DNA from: Deltaproteobacteria bacterium
GTDB lineage: Bacteria; Bdellovibrionota_B; Oligoflexia; Oligoflexales; CAIYRB01
NCBI GenBank assembly: GCA_016874735.1
Contig: VGTI01000005.1
Location: forward strand, 1-64,000
Length of the DNA stretch: 64,000 bases
Reading direction: 5' to 3'
Of the stretch, positions 8,152-16,170 are shown piece after piece; position 1 is the stretch's first letter, and every line of letters starts with the position of its first letter. Under the pieces are notes generated by a model. It was not told the origin of the DNA and ran no database searches. It worked only from the letters and a program-made list of their open reading frames with translations. A program made the translations under genes and the position numbers.

Positions 8152-10140
8152 GTGACACTTTTCGTAGCGCCTTTTACTGTACTGGGCAGGCTTGCCTCAT
8201 GTATCGCGATGTGTCTAAGCGCCGCCGCGGTTGCTCCCGCCGCCACCGATGCGGTTCAGCGTCGCGAGAGCGGCAATCTGGTGATGGAAGAGATCCCAGA
8301 GATACCGGAATCTCTAAAGGAGCGTTTAGCCCAGTATGAGAACGTCCGTGCAGCTGGCGTGGTCGGCTGGTTACCGGCAAGCGAAGGACTCGTTGTCTCG
8401 ACTAGATTTGGTGAGACCTCGCAGCTGCATAGCGTCCAGGCGCCGCTATTTTATCGGCGTCAGTTGACCTTTTTCAACGAACCCGTTGCCGGGGCTGAAG
8501 TTCACCCAGAGAGGCCTCTGATCCTCTTTTTACGTGATAGTGGCGGCAATGAAAATCTGCAGATCCATTTGCTCGATTTGAGATCGGGCCAAACGCGCCT
8601 ACTCAGTGACGGCAAATCACGCCATCAAGCGGCACACTGGGATCACCAGGGTCGCCGCATCGCTTTCGCCAGCAATCAACGCAACGGTCGCGACGTCGAT
8701 GTTTACGTCCAGGATCTCATGCGCGACGACGCCAAGGCTGAGCTGATCTTGCAAGAGGGCGGCAACTGGGTGCCACTTGAGTTTAGCTGGAGTGGCGACA
8801 AACTATTGGCCCTCAAGGAGATCTCGGCCAATGAATCGCAGCTTTATCTGGTTGATGTAAAAACAAAGCAGTTTAGAGAGATAACTGCAGGACCAAAAGT
8901 CGCCTTTGGCGCAGCCACTTTTGCCCGTGACGACAGCCGGATTTTTGTCACTCATGACGGCACGGGCGAATTTCAATCGCTCTATGAGATCGATGTAGCT
9001 AGTTTCAAAGCCAAGCCACTAACCGCTGCTATCCCCTGGGATGTGGAGAGTGTGCGACTCTCGGGCGATGGTAAAAATCTCGCATTTCTCGTCAATGCCG
9101 ACGGCTATAGCAAACTTTACCTCCTAGACACGAAGTCGCGGCGTCATCGTGAGGTGGCCGAGCTACCGTTTGGACAAATCCACGGCCTCGAGTTCCACCC
9201 GAAAAAGCCAGAACTCCTCGCCCTGACCTACGGCAGCGCCAAGTCGTCTAGCGATGCCTATGTGCTCGATCTAAAGCACAAAAAGTTGGCTGCTTGGACG
9301 CAGAGTGAAATGGGTGGACTAGACGCGAGTCGTTTAGTGGAGCCATCGCTTATCCACTTCCCTACTTTTGATGAAATCGCCGGTAAGCGTCGTCTGATCC
9401 CAGCATTTCTCTACCGTGACCTAAAGCGGACTGGCAAATTACCTGTCATCATCAATATCCATGGGGGCCCAGAGGCCCAGTTTAGACCTGGATTTTCCGC
9501 CAATATTCAATACTTCGCCAGTGACCTTGGCGTTGCGGTGATCGCTCCAAACGTGCGTGGCTCTTCTGGCTACGGCAAGACCTACCTAACTCTTGATAAC
9601 GGAACGTTGCGCGAGGACTCCGTGCGCGATATTGGCGCCCTGCTTGACTGGATTGCCACGCAGCCGGACCTCGATAGCTCACGCGTGATGGTGATGGGCG
9701 GATCCTACGGTGGCTACATGACACTTGCGAGTCTCACCCACTACAGTGATCGACTCGCTGGCGGTGTTGACGTGGTTGGTATCAGCCACTTCCTGAGTTT
9801 TCTAAAAAATACAAAATCCTACCGTCAAGATCTGCGCCGCGTGGAATACGGTGACGAGCGTGATCCAGAAATGGAGGCGTACTTGGAGCGCATATCTCCC
9901 CTGACTAATGTCGCTAAGATCGTCAAACCACTATTCGTGATTCAAGGACTCAACGACCCTAGAGTTCCCGTGAGTGAGGCCGAGCAGATCGTCAAGGCCG
10001 TCCGCGACAATGGTCATGAGGCTTGGTACCTGCTGGCCAAGGACGAGGGGCACGGCTTCCGCAAGAAGGCCAATCAATCGGTGTACTTGCAATCGGTGGC
10101 CTTATTTGTCGAAAATGTGTTGTTTCCCCGTCGCAGCTAA
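8152..10140 (+). CDS. Secreted S9 prolyl-oligopeptidase family peptidase
   Basis: 662 aa with a GTG start at 8152, supported by CGGAG six bases upstream. The N-terminus (VLGRLASCIAMCLSAAAVAPAATDA) looks like a signal peptide, so the enzyme is probably periplasmic. Residues ~60-380 are beta-propeller-like WD/PD40 repeats (for example HWDHQGRRIAFASN, FARDDSRIFVTHDG). The C-terminal alpha/beta-hydrolase domain has the S9 catalytic triad: S518 in GGSYGGYM, D602 in GLNDPRVP and H634 in DEGHGF. The composition matches the acylaminoacyl-peptidase/dipeptidyl-peptidase branch that cleaves short peptides. The gene stands alone, about 100 bases after the rhodanese gene and 41 before ligA. Specific substrate preference cannot be read. 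Confidence 0.88.
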   Translation: MTLFVAPFTVLGRLASCIAMCLSAAAVAPAATDAVQRRESGNLVMEEIPEIPESLKERLAQYENVRAAGVVGWLPASEGLVVSTRFGETSQLHSVQAPLFYRRQLTFFNEPVAGAEVHPERPLILFLRDSGGNENLQIHLLDLRSGQTRLLSDGKSRHQAAHWDHQGRRIAFASNQRNGRDVDVYVQDLMRDDAKAELILQEGGNWVPLEFSWSGDKLLALKEISANESQLYLVDVKTKQFREITAGPKVAFGAATFARDDSRIFVTHDGTGEFQSLYEIDVASFKAKPLTAAIPWDVESVRLSGDGKNLAFLVNADGYSKLYLLDTKSRRHREVAELPFGQIHGLEFHPKKPELLALTYGSAKSSSDAYVLDLKHKKLAAWTQSEMGGLDASRLVEPSLIHFPTFDEIAGKRRLIPAFLYRDLKRTGKLPVIINIHGGPEAQFRPGFSANIQYFASDLGVAVIAPNVRGSSGYGKTYLTLDNGTLREDSVRDIGALLDWIATQPDLDSSRVMVMGGSYGGYMTLASLTHYSDRLAGGVDVVGISHFLSFLKNTKSYRQDLRRVEYGDERDPEMEAYLERISPLTNVAKIVKPLFVIQGLNDPRVPVSEAEQIVKAVRDNGHEAWYLLAKDEGHGFRKKANQSVYLQSVALFVENVLFPRRS

Positions 10141-10181
10141 ATGCATCATGCTCGGATCTTGAGATCATCGAGAGGTCAAAT

Positions 10182-12107
10182 ATGGCATCACGTTCTCCCT
10201 ATGCGGCAGACCGCATCGCTGCGCTTGCTGAGTCTATAGTCCACCACAAAAGAGCCTATTATGCCGGTAAGCCGGAGATCGCTGATGCTGCATACGACCG
10301 CCTCGAAGACGAGCTGCGCACGCTAGCGCCAAATCACCCAGCGCTAAGCTTAGTGGGTGGCGCGCTAACGTCGGACCTACCTAAAGTGAAGCACGCGCAG
10401 CCTATGCTGAGCTTGCAAAAGACCTACGATGTCGCTGAGCTCCTGCGCTGGGCCGACGCCGATTGGGTGGTCGGTACGCTCAAAATTGACGGTGTGAGTA
10501 TGAGCCTTATCTACGAGGATGGTTCGCTCACGCAGGCCAAGACTCGCGGCAACGGTCTGGTCGGTGAAGATGTCACAGTTAAGGTGCGCTGGGTAAGCGA
10601 CGTTGTCCCTCAGGTACCACTCAAGGGGACCGTTGAGATACGTGGGGAGCTCTACTGCAGCGAGACCAACTTTATCCGTCTGGCCGAGGAGATGACCGCA
10701 CTGGGTCTCGACCGGCCGACGAGCCCACGCAATATTGTGGCGGGACTTCTTGGGCGCAAGACACACAGTGAGCTCGCGCGACACTTCAATTTTTTCGGCT
10801 TCAACCTCTCCGGCATTGAGCAGGATCTCGGTCTTAAGAGCGAGATGGAGCAATTGACATGGCTAGGTAACAATGGCTTTAGGCTGCCGCTGCCTGAGCG
10901 CCTCCAGGGCGAGGCCGCTGTCAGCAGGTATCTTGAGCAGGTGCGGGAAGCGATGAACGAGGGCGAAGTCCCGGCCGATGGCGCCGTCTTCAGCTACGAC
11001 AACCTAGCTAAGCAGCACGCGCTCGGTAATACGGCGCATCACCCCCGCTACAAAATCTCCTTCAAGTGGCAAGGCGAGACGGCAGTCAGTCGCATCAGCG
11101 ATGTCACATGGGCCACGTCGCGCCTGGGCATTGTCACTCCCGTGGCGGTGATTGAGCCAGTCTCCTTAAGTGGCGCCATGATCACCAATGTGACCTTGCA
11201 CAATGCTGCGCATGTCAATACTTTCGGCATCAAAGCCGGAGATCAGATCGAAATTGTGCGCTCGGGCGAGGTGATCCCCAAGTTTCTACAAATAATCGAA
11301 GCCGCCAGTGGCGCGCCTCAGCTACCAACGCACTGCCCCTCGTGTGGTGCAGGTCTCTTGTTTGATGATGTGAGGCTGATTTGCCCCAATACTGAGGGAT
11401 GTCCCGCACAGCAGCTTGGTAGCATCCTCAACTGGATCAAAGTAGCTGAGATCGACGACCTGAGCGAAAAGCGCCTAAGCGCCCTGATGCAGGCTGATTT
11501 GGTCCGCTCCATCCCGGACCTTTACCGTTTGCAACTTGAGGACTTCTTCAAGATTCCACAAACTAAAGATAAGATGGCCTCCAAGTTACACGCCAACATC
11601 GACCGTAGCCGCAAGTTACCTCTGGCGCGGTTCCTTAGTGGCCTCGGTATCGAAGGCGCTGGCGTTACCACCTGGGAAAAATTAATCGCTGAGGCGCCGA
11701 CGCTCAAAAACCTACGCGCACTCACGGCTGAGCAGATTGCCGCCATCGAAGGTTTTGCCGCTAAATCTGCCGTTCAATTAGTCGACGGCTTAAAGGCCAA
11801 AGCAGCCCTCATTGACGAGCTGCTCGCGGTCGGTATCACCGTAGAAGAGGGCGCCACGTTTTCCGGTGACGGCCCACTCTCGGGCAAGCAGCTGGTGATC
11901 ACAGGAGCGCTCAGTCGCCCTCGTGCTGAGATCGAAAAAGCGATCAAGGCGGCCGGCGGTAAAGTTGGTAGTTCGGTGTCGTCAGCGACGCATGCCGTCA
12001 TCACCGAAGATACCGACTCAACCTCAAGCAAGATGGTCAAAGCCAAAAAACTTGGTATCCCCATCTGGAACGAGGCTGATTTGCAAAAGGCACTCGCAGG
12101 CACCTAA
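10182..12107 (+). CDS. ligA: NAD-dependent DNA ligase
   Basis: LigA seals nicks in DNA using NAD+ as AMP donor. The ATG at 10182 (AGAGG six bases upstream) gives 641 aa, near the family norm; the longer open frame from 10023 overlaps the peptidase gene and is not needed. The adenylation lysine is K101 in LKIDGVSMSL. The N-terminal Ia domain contains YYAGKPEIADAAYDRLEDEL. The OB fold follows, then a four-cysteine zinc finger (CPSCGAGLLFDD...CPNTEGCPAQ), helix-hairpin-helix repeats (LSGLGIEGAG) and a C-terminal BRCT domain (GKQLVITGAL). The usual MLSLDNAF motif is MLSLQKTYDV here and the KxDG flank is unusual, so this is a divergent member, but all essential modules are present. Confidence 0.92.
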   Translation: MASRSPYAADRIAALAESIVHHKRAYYAGKPEIADAAYDRLEDELRTLAPNHPALSLVGGALTSDLPKVKHAQPMLSLQKTYDVAELLRWADADWVVGTLKIDGVSMSLIYEDGSLTQAKTRGNGLVGEDVTVKVRWVSDVVPQVPLKGTVEIRGELYCSETNFIRLAEEMTALGLDRPTSPRNIVAGLLGRKTHSELARHFNFFGFNLSGIEQDLGLKSEMEQLTWLGNNGFRLPLPERLQGEAAVSRYLEQVREAMNEGEVPADGAVFSYDNLAKQHALGNTAHHPRYKISFKWQGETAVSRISDVTWATSRLGIVTPVAVIEPVSLSGAMITNVTLHNAAHVNTFGIKAGDQIEIVRSGEVIPKFLQIIEAASGAPQLPTHCPSCGAGLLFDDVRLICPNTEGCPAQQLGSILNWIKVAEIDDLSEKRLSALMQADLVRSIPDLYRLQLEDFFKIPQTKDKMASKLHANIDRSRKLPLARFLSGLGIEGAGVTTWEKLIAEAPTLKNLRALTAEQIAAIEGFAAKSAVQLVDGLKAKAALIDELLAVGITVEEGATFSGDGPLSGKQLVITGALSRPRAEIEKAIKAAGGKVGSSVSSATHAVITEDTDSTSSKMVKAKKLGIPIWNEADLQKALAGT

Positions 12108-12141
12108 CGTCGCCGGAGGTGCCTTCAATCCTCTGGGATCC

Positions 12142-12537
12142 TCAGGGGCGCTGCCACGCCACTTCGCCCTGCAGCACATCGCGGTAGCAAAGCTTCTTGT
12201 CATCTGTGCAGACAAAAGCCGTCAGCGTATAAGGCAGAGTGCCTTTGGCAGCCTTAGGTTTGGTCACGGTTTGGACACTGAATCCTGGCAGCGCCTCGTC
12301 CAACTCAGTCCGGCCGAGTTTATTTTGCTTAAACTCGATATCTACCGCTGGCTGCAACTTGAGGGACCACGGCGCATCTTTATTGAGATGCAGTCCGTCG
12401 GCCACATTCACTTTGAAGGAAAATTTCACCAGGTCACCAGCAACCTCGGCCCGGGCATCGACTTGGCTGTGCGTTTTTTTATCCGCCGCCTGGGCGGTCG
12501 CGAGTGTGGCTGCGAGTAGTAAGGTAGCTATGCTCAT
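12142..12537 (-). CDS. Small secreted DsbD-alpha-like protein
   Basis: 131 aa with an N-terminal signal peptide (MSIATLLLAATLATAQAADK), hence periplasmic. The mature part is beta-rich, with VNVADGLHLNKDAPWSLKL and FVCTDDKKLCYRDV. The two cysteines separated by six residues near the C-terminus, in a segment of the form FxCxxxxxxCYRD, resemble the N-terminal (alpha) domain of DsbD-type thiol:disulfide interchange proteins. No membrane DsbD beta domain or thioredoxin domain is attached. It lies 10 bases downstream of the rel/spoT stop on the same strand and may be co-transcribed. The DsbD-alpha relationship is a weak pattern match. The alternative is a general secreted immunoglobulin-like protein. 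Confidence 0.65.
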   Translation of the reverse strand: MSIATLLLAATLATAQAADKKTHSQVDARAEVAGDLVKFSFKVNVADGLHLNKDAPWSLKLQPAVDIEFKQNKLGRTELDEALPGFSVQTVTKPKAAKGTLPYTLTAFVCTDDKKLCYRDVLQGEVAWQRP

Positions 12538-12547
12538 AGTTTAAATC

Positions 12548-14833
12548 CTAGTTGCGGTTAATGCGATGCGTACTCATCCGCTCGACCTTCTGCACAAACG
12601 GTATCGCTTCAACCTTGCGGATGATGGCCTGCAGCTGTGTCAGACTCTGCAGCGTCATCTCGAATTCAAGGATACCGGAGAGGTCAGGGGTCACCCGTAT
12701 CTGAGCACGCTGGATATTGGCTCCGCAAGATGAAATTGCACTCGTTACTTCGGCCAATACGCCTTGCCGGTCCTTGGCAGTCACGCGCAAAAAAGCTGCG
12801 TGCTGGCCATGACTAGACTCGGCCTCACTCGCCCACTGCACATCAACGCGTCGCTGCGGATCTAAATCAAGGGCCCGCGGACAGCTACCGCGATGCACCG
12901 TCACGCCACGACCACGGGTGATGAATCCAACAATGGATTCACCCGGAAGCGGATGGCAGCAACGAGCGAAATTGATCAGTACATTCTCGATACCGTGGAC
13001 TAAAATACCGCCATTTGGTGCGGCTTTTTTATCGCCACCGGCAGCTTTTTGTTTATCACTCGCTGATGACTTGACCGTCTCCAGTTTATCGACGGCGACC
13101 TTCGGCTGTTTACTAGGATAAACGCGGGTCAGGAGCTCCTTAGGGTTCACCTTCCCGTAGCCGATAGCGACCAGTACATCCTCGAGCGTGCTCTCCTTGC
13201 CAAACTTGCAGAGCAACTCAACATCAGCGCTTTTGAGCTTATCAAATTCAAGGCCTAGCGCCTCCAGCTCCTGCGCAAGCATTTCACGCCCAAGAGCACG
13301 ACTGCGGTCGCGCTGCTCCGAGCGTAAATAAGACCTGATTTTGTTACGAGCCTTCGAGGTGGTAACAAAGCTCAGCCAGTCTTTACCCGGTTTTTGTTGT
13401 GGCGACGTTAAAATCTCGACGATATCGCCATTCTTCAAATTCTTTTTGATCGGCACCATGCGCCCATTAACCTTGGCGCCGACGGTGGTGATGCCGATCT
13501 TGGTGTGCACATTAAACGCAAAATCCAGCGCCGTTGCCCCGGCGGGCAACTGAATGACATCACCCTTGGGAGTGAAAACAAAAATCTCCTCCTCAAAGAG
13601 GTCGACCTTGACCGCCTCGAGGAACTCGTCAGGGTCCTTGATTTCCTTTTGCCATTCCATGATCTGGCGCAGCCAGGAAAACTTCTTAAGGTCAGCGTTT
13701 GCACCTTGAGGCGGTGCATTACGCTCCTTGTAAACCCAGTGCGCGGCCACACCCAGCTCGCAGGTTTGATTCATTTCGTGCGTGCGAATCTGAATCTCGG
13801 CCGGTTCACCATTAGGTCGGATCACCGTGGTGTGTAAGGACTGATAGAGGTTGGCCTTGGGCATGGCGATATAGTCTTTGAACCGCCCAGGCATCGGCTT
13901 CCACATGGCGTGAACCACACCAAGGGCCTCGTAGCAGTCCTTGACGTTGTCGACAATGATGCGGAAAGCGAAGAGATCGTGGATATCCTCAAACTCAAGA
14001 CCTCGGTCGGCCATCTTCTTATAAATCGAGTAGAAATGCTTAGGTCGCCCGTAAACGACTAAATTGGTGAAGCCATATTTAGCAAGCTCATTGGCGAGGA
14101 TATTCCTAACTTCAGCAATATAGGCTTCGCGCTCAGCTTTCTTAATCGCGACCTTTTTGCTGATTTCGCGGTAGATGTCATACTTGAGCTCCCGCATACA
14201 CAAATCTTCCATCTCGCTCTTAAGCCCGTAAAGGCCAAGGCGATTGGCGAGAGGCGCGTAAATCTCAAGGGTCTCCTCGGCAATACGCTGCCGCTTAACT
14301 TCTGGCAGATTATCCAAGGTCCGCATGTTGTGCAGACGATCAGCTAGCTTGACCAAAATGACACGGAGATCCTGTGCCATCGCCAAGACCATTTTGCGGA
14401 AGTTTTCCGCCAGACGCTCCTGACTCGAGCGAAACTTGATCTTGCTGATTTTGGTCAAACCATCGACCAGATTGCTGACATCGGCCCCAAACTCGCGTTC
14501 GATATCCTCAAGCGTGGCATCCGTATCCTCAACGGTGTCATGCAAGATAGCAGCTACTATCGAGGCAAGATCGATGCGCAAGGTAGTCAGAATATTCGCA
14601 ACAGCTAAGGGATGCGTGATGTAAGGCTCACCCGACCGCCGCTTCTGATCGCGGTGATGAGCGGCGGCAAACTGGTAGGCCTTTTGGATAATGTCGAGCT
14701 TTTCGTCCCGCATGTAGGACTGCAGGTTACTGACCAACTCGCGATAGATGACGTCGGGATCATGCTCGGCGGCGACAAAACTCACCGGTTCTTTGGTTTT
14801 GCTGGGGCTGTCACTGGGGCTATTTGAGTTCAT
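12548..14833 (-). CDS. spoT: Bifunctional (p)ppGpp synthetase/hydrolase (Rel/SpoT)
   Basis: 761 aa with all Rel/SpoT modules in order. The HD hydrolase domain contains SGEPYITHPLAVA and an intact HDTVEDT. The synthetase domain contains RFKDYIAMPKANLYQSLHTT and ELGVAAHWVYKE. A TGS domain follows (FVFTPKGDVIQLPAGATALDFAF), then a conserved zinc-finger/CC region (FARCCHPLPGESIVGFITRGRGVTVH), and a C-terminal ACT domain (LRVTAKDRQGVLAEVTSAIS). The RFKD form of the synthetase motif and the intact HD residues indicate both activities, as in single Rel enzymes. It controls the stringent response. The downstream small secreted protein is only 10 bases away; gmk lies ahead on the same strand, a pairing often seen near spoT. 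Confidence 0.95.
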   Translation of the reverse strand: MNSNSPSDSPSKTKEPVSFVAAEHDPDVIYRELVSNLQSYMRDEKLDIIQKAYQFAAAHHRDQKRRSGEPYITHPLAVANILTTLRIDLASIVAAILHDTVEDTDATLEDIEREFGADVSNLVDGLTKISKIKFRSSQERLAENFRKMVLAMAQDLRVILVKLADRLHNMRTLDNLPEVKRQRIAEETLEIYAPLANRLGLYGLKSEMEDLCMRELKYDIYREISKKVAIKKAEREAYIAEVRNILANELAKYGFTNLVVYGRPKHFYSIYKKMADRGLEFEDIHDLFAFRIIVDNVKDCYEALGVVHAMWKPMPGRFKDYIAMPKANLYQSLHTTVIRPNGEPAEIQIRTHEMNQTCELGVAAHWVYKERNAPPQGANADLKKFSWLRQIMEWQKEIKDPDEFLEAVKVDLFEEEIFVFTPKGDVIQLPAGATALDFAFNVHTKIGITTVGAKVNGRMVPIKKNLKNGDIVEILTSPQQKPGKDWLSFVTTSKARNKIRSYLRSEQRDRSRALGREMLAQELEALGLEFDKLKSADVELLCKFGKESTLEDVLVAIGYGKVNPKELLTRVYPSKQPKVAVDKLETVKSSASDKQKAAGGDKKAAPNGGILVHGIENVLINFARCCHPLPGESIVGFITRGRGVTVHRGSCPRALDLDPQRRVDVQWASEAESSHGQHAAFLRVTAKDRQGVLAEVTSAISSCGANIQRAQIRVTPDLSGILEFEMTLQSLTQLQAIIRKVEAIPFVQKVERMSTHRINRN

Positions 14834-14931
14834 GCTGTCTGGATCCCGCCTGGTATCTGCAGTTTAACTCTAGAACCCGCACTAAGTCGCTACATTTGCA
14901 CCGTTCTCGTTACCAAAATAAAAGCATCGGC

Positions 14932-15612
14932 TTACGTCGCCTTACTTAATTCCGCACGGAGAGCATCGATCCATGGCGCCGTCGCAAATTCACGGAGCAG
15001 GTCCTGGCACAGGGCGGCTCCGTTGGCGGCACTCATCTTTGATTTTTCACCATTTATTATAATACCTTGAAGCTCACTGTAGGCACCCTCGAGGGAGTGG
15101 TTCACGATAAAGTGGTCGTAGTTGCCGCCACTTTCGATCTCGGCCTTGGCCGCCATGAGACGGCGCCAACGCACGGCAAGTGGTTCCGTGCCACGGCCCT
15201 CGAGGCGTTGCCAAAGGGTCTCAACCGAGGGCGGCAAAATGAAGATCGACACGGCACCGGGCAGAAGTCCCTTAGCCTGCTTCCACCCTTGAACATCAAT
15301 CTCAAGTAGCGCCTTCTTGCCGGCCTGCGCCAGACGTCTCAACTCATCCTTAGGCGTCCCGTACAAGGTGCCAAACACTTCGGCATACTCGAGCATCTCA
15401 CCACGGTCGATTAACCCCTGAAAATACTCGCGCGTCACAAAGTGATAATGAACACCCTCAATCTCGCCTTGCCGCTTGGCGCGCGTCGTATAGCTGACAG
15501 AGAGCTCGACCTCTGGATGTTCCTTAACAAGACGGCGATTAAGCGTGGTCTTGCCTGTTCCAGAAGGAGCTGAAACGACGAATACAGGGGGAATTGGTGC
15601 TGGAGTGATCAA
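14932..15612 (-). CDS. gmk: Guanylate kinase
   Basis: 226 aa. It phosphorylates GMP to GDP with ATP. The Walker A motif VVSAPSGTGKTTL lies at residues ~12-24; GMP-binding residues are in SVSYTTRAKRQGEIEGVHYHFV, and LLEIDVQGWKQAK is the Walker B-like segment of the family. The C-terminal helix region (YDHFIVNHSLEGAYSELQGII) is also typical. Length is slightly above the ~207-aa norm because of a longer C-terminus. It precedes the rel/spoT gene by ~98 bases on the same strand, which links the GTP pool to (p)ppGpp synthesis. Confidence 0.93.
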   Translation of the reverse strand: MITPAPIPPVFVVSAPSGTGKTTLNRRLVKEHPEVELSVSYTTRAKRQGEIEGVHYHFVTREYFQGLIDRGEMLEYAEVFGTLYGTPKDELRRLAQAGKKALLEIDVQGWKQAKGLLPGAVSIFILPPSVETLWQRLEGRGTEPLAVRWRRLMAAKAEIESGGNYDHFIVNHSLEGAYSELQGIIINGEKSKMSAANGAALCQDLLREFATAPWIDALRAELSKAT

Positions 15613-15751
15613 TGACTACTACCCAATGACTGCTAGCTAATAACAACTACATGCGGATCTAGGACAAGCACTGGGCAAGACCGCCCAGCAGAGCTGAAGT
15701 GCATAGCAGTATTGTCTCACATCAGCCAGAAAAAAACAGGATAGGAGCCTG

Positions 15752-16096
15752 TTATTCGGCCTGCAGGACAGCGCTAAGCAATGCAACTTCTCGCTCAAGA
15801 CATTGCACAGCGCGATGGATCGCGGCAATTTTTGCCTGGGCCAGCTCGTCCGCGAATCGGTAGCCCGATGTCAAAGCTTTGACACTCAGATCGAGAGTCC
15901 GAAGTGAAGCCCTTACGTCATGCTGCCTCCGGGCGAGGATTTGCCCATTTTCAGGACTATCCTCATGCAAAACCAGAGTCGAACGAAACCCAAGAGCTTT
16001 GGCCTCAGCAAACATGGACGCTACAGAGGACATCGTCCGAGGAGCGTCCTCTGGTTGGCGCACGATAATCTGCTTCTTTGCGTTGCTTACGCTCAT
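15752..16096 (-). CDS. Small protein with an orphan histidine-kinase H-box-like helix pair
   Basis: 114 aa, start ATG 16096 with GAGGGT upstream. No signal peptide. The middle of the protein reads ARRQHDVRASLRTLDLSVKAL, followed ~20 residues later by a second helix (AIHRAVQCLEREVALLSAVL). This has the shape of a histidine-kinase DHp domain, where HDIRSPLSAL-type H-boxes carry the phospho-accepting histidine and a second helix follows. No ATP-binding domain follows, and no kinase or response regulator gene is adjacent. The N-terminal half has a short beta/alpha-like stretch (FRSTLVLHEDSPENG). This could be a phosphotransfer protein or a remnant of a kinase; the H-box reading is inference from motif shape. 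The family is not one I can name. Confidence 0.6.
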   Translation of the reverse strand: MSVSNAKKQIIVRQPEDAPRTMSSVASMFAEAKALGFRSTLVLHEDSPENGQILARRQHDVRASLRTLDLSVKALTSGYRFADELAQAKIAAIHRAVQCLEREVALLSAVLQAE

Positions 16097-16170
16097 GATT
16101 GCGACACCCTCATGTGACCTGTACTGCTTAGACTCGCTTTTGCTCCACGCCGATCGTATGATCGTACAAT

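Noticed and set aside
10023-10181. Upstream extension of ligA to 10023
   Set aside because: It runs inside the peptidase gene in another frame, with no suitable SD; ATG 10182 has AGAGG and gives the normal LigA N-terminus.
10377-10853. 158-aa minus-strand frame within ligA
   Set aside because: Lies entirely opposite the ligase in a conserved coding region; no promoter or SD, composition not protein-like.
12098-12118. GGCACCT/AGGTGCC stem after ligA as a terminator
   Set aside because: The loop is long and no T-run follows; it is too weak to call, though the two genes here converge.
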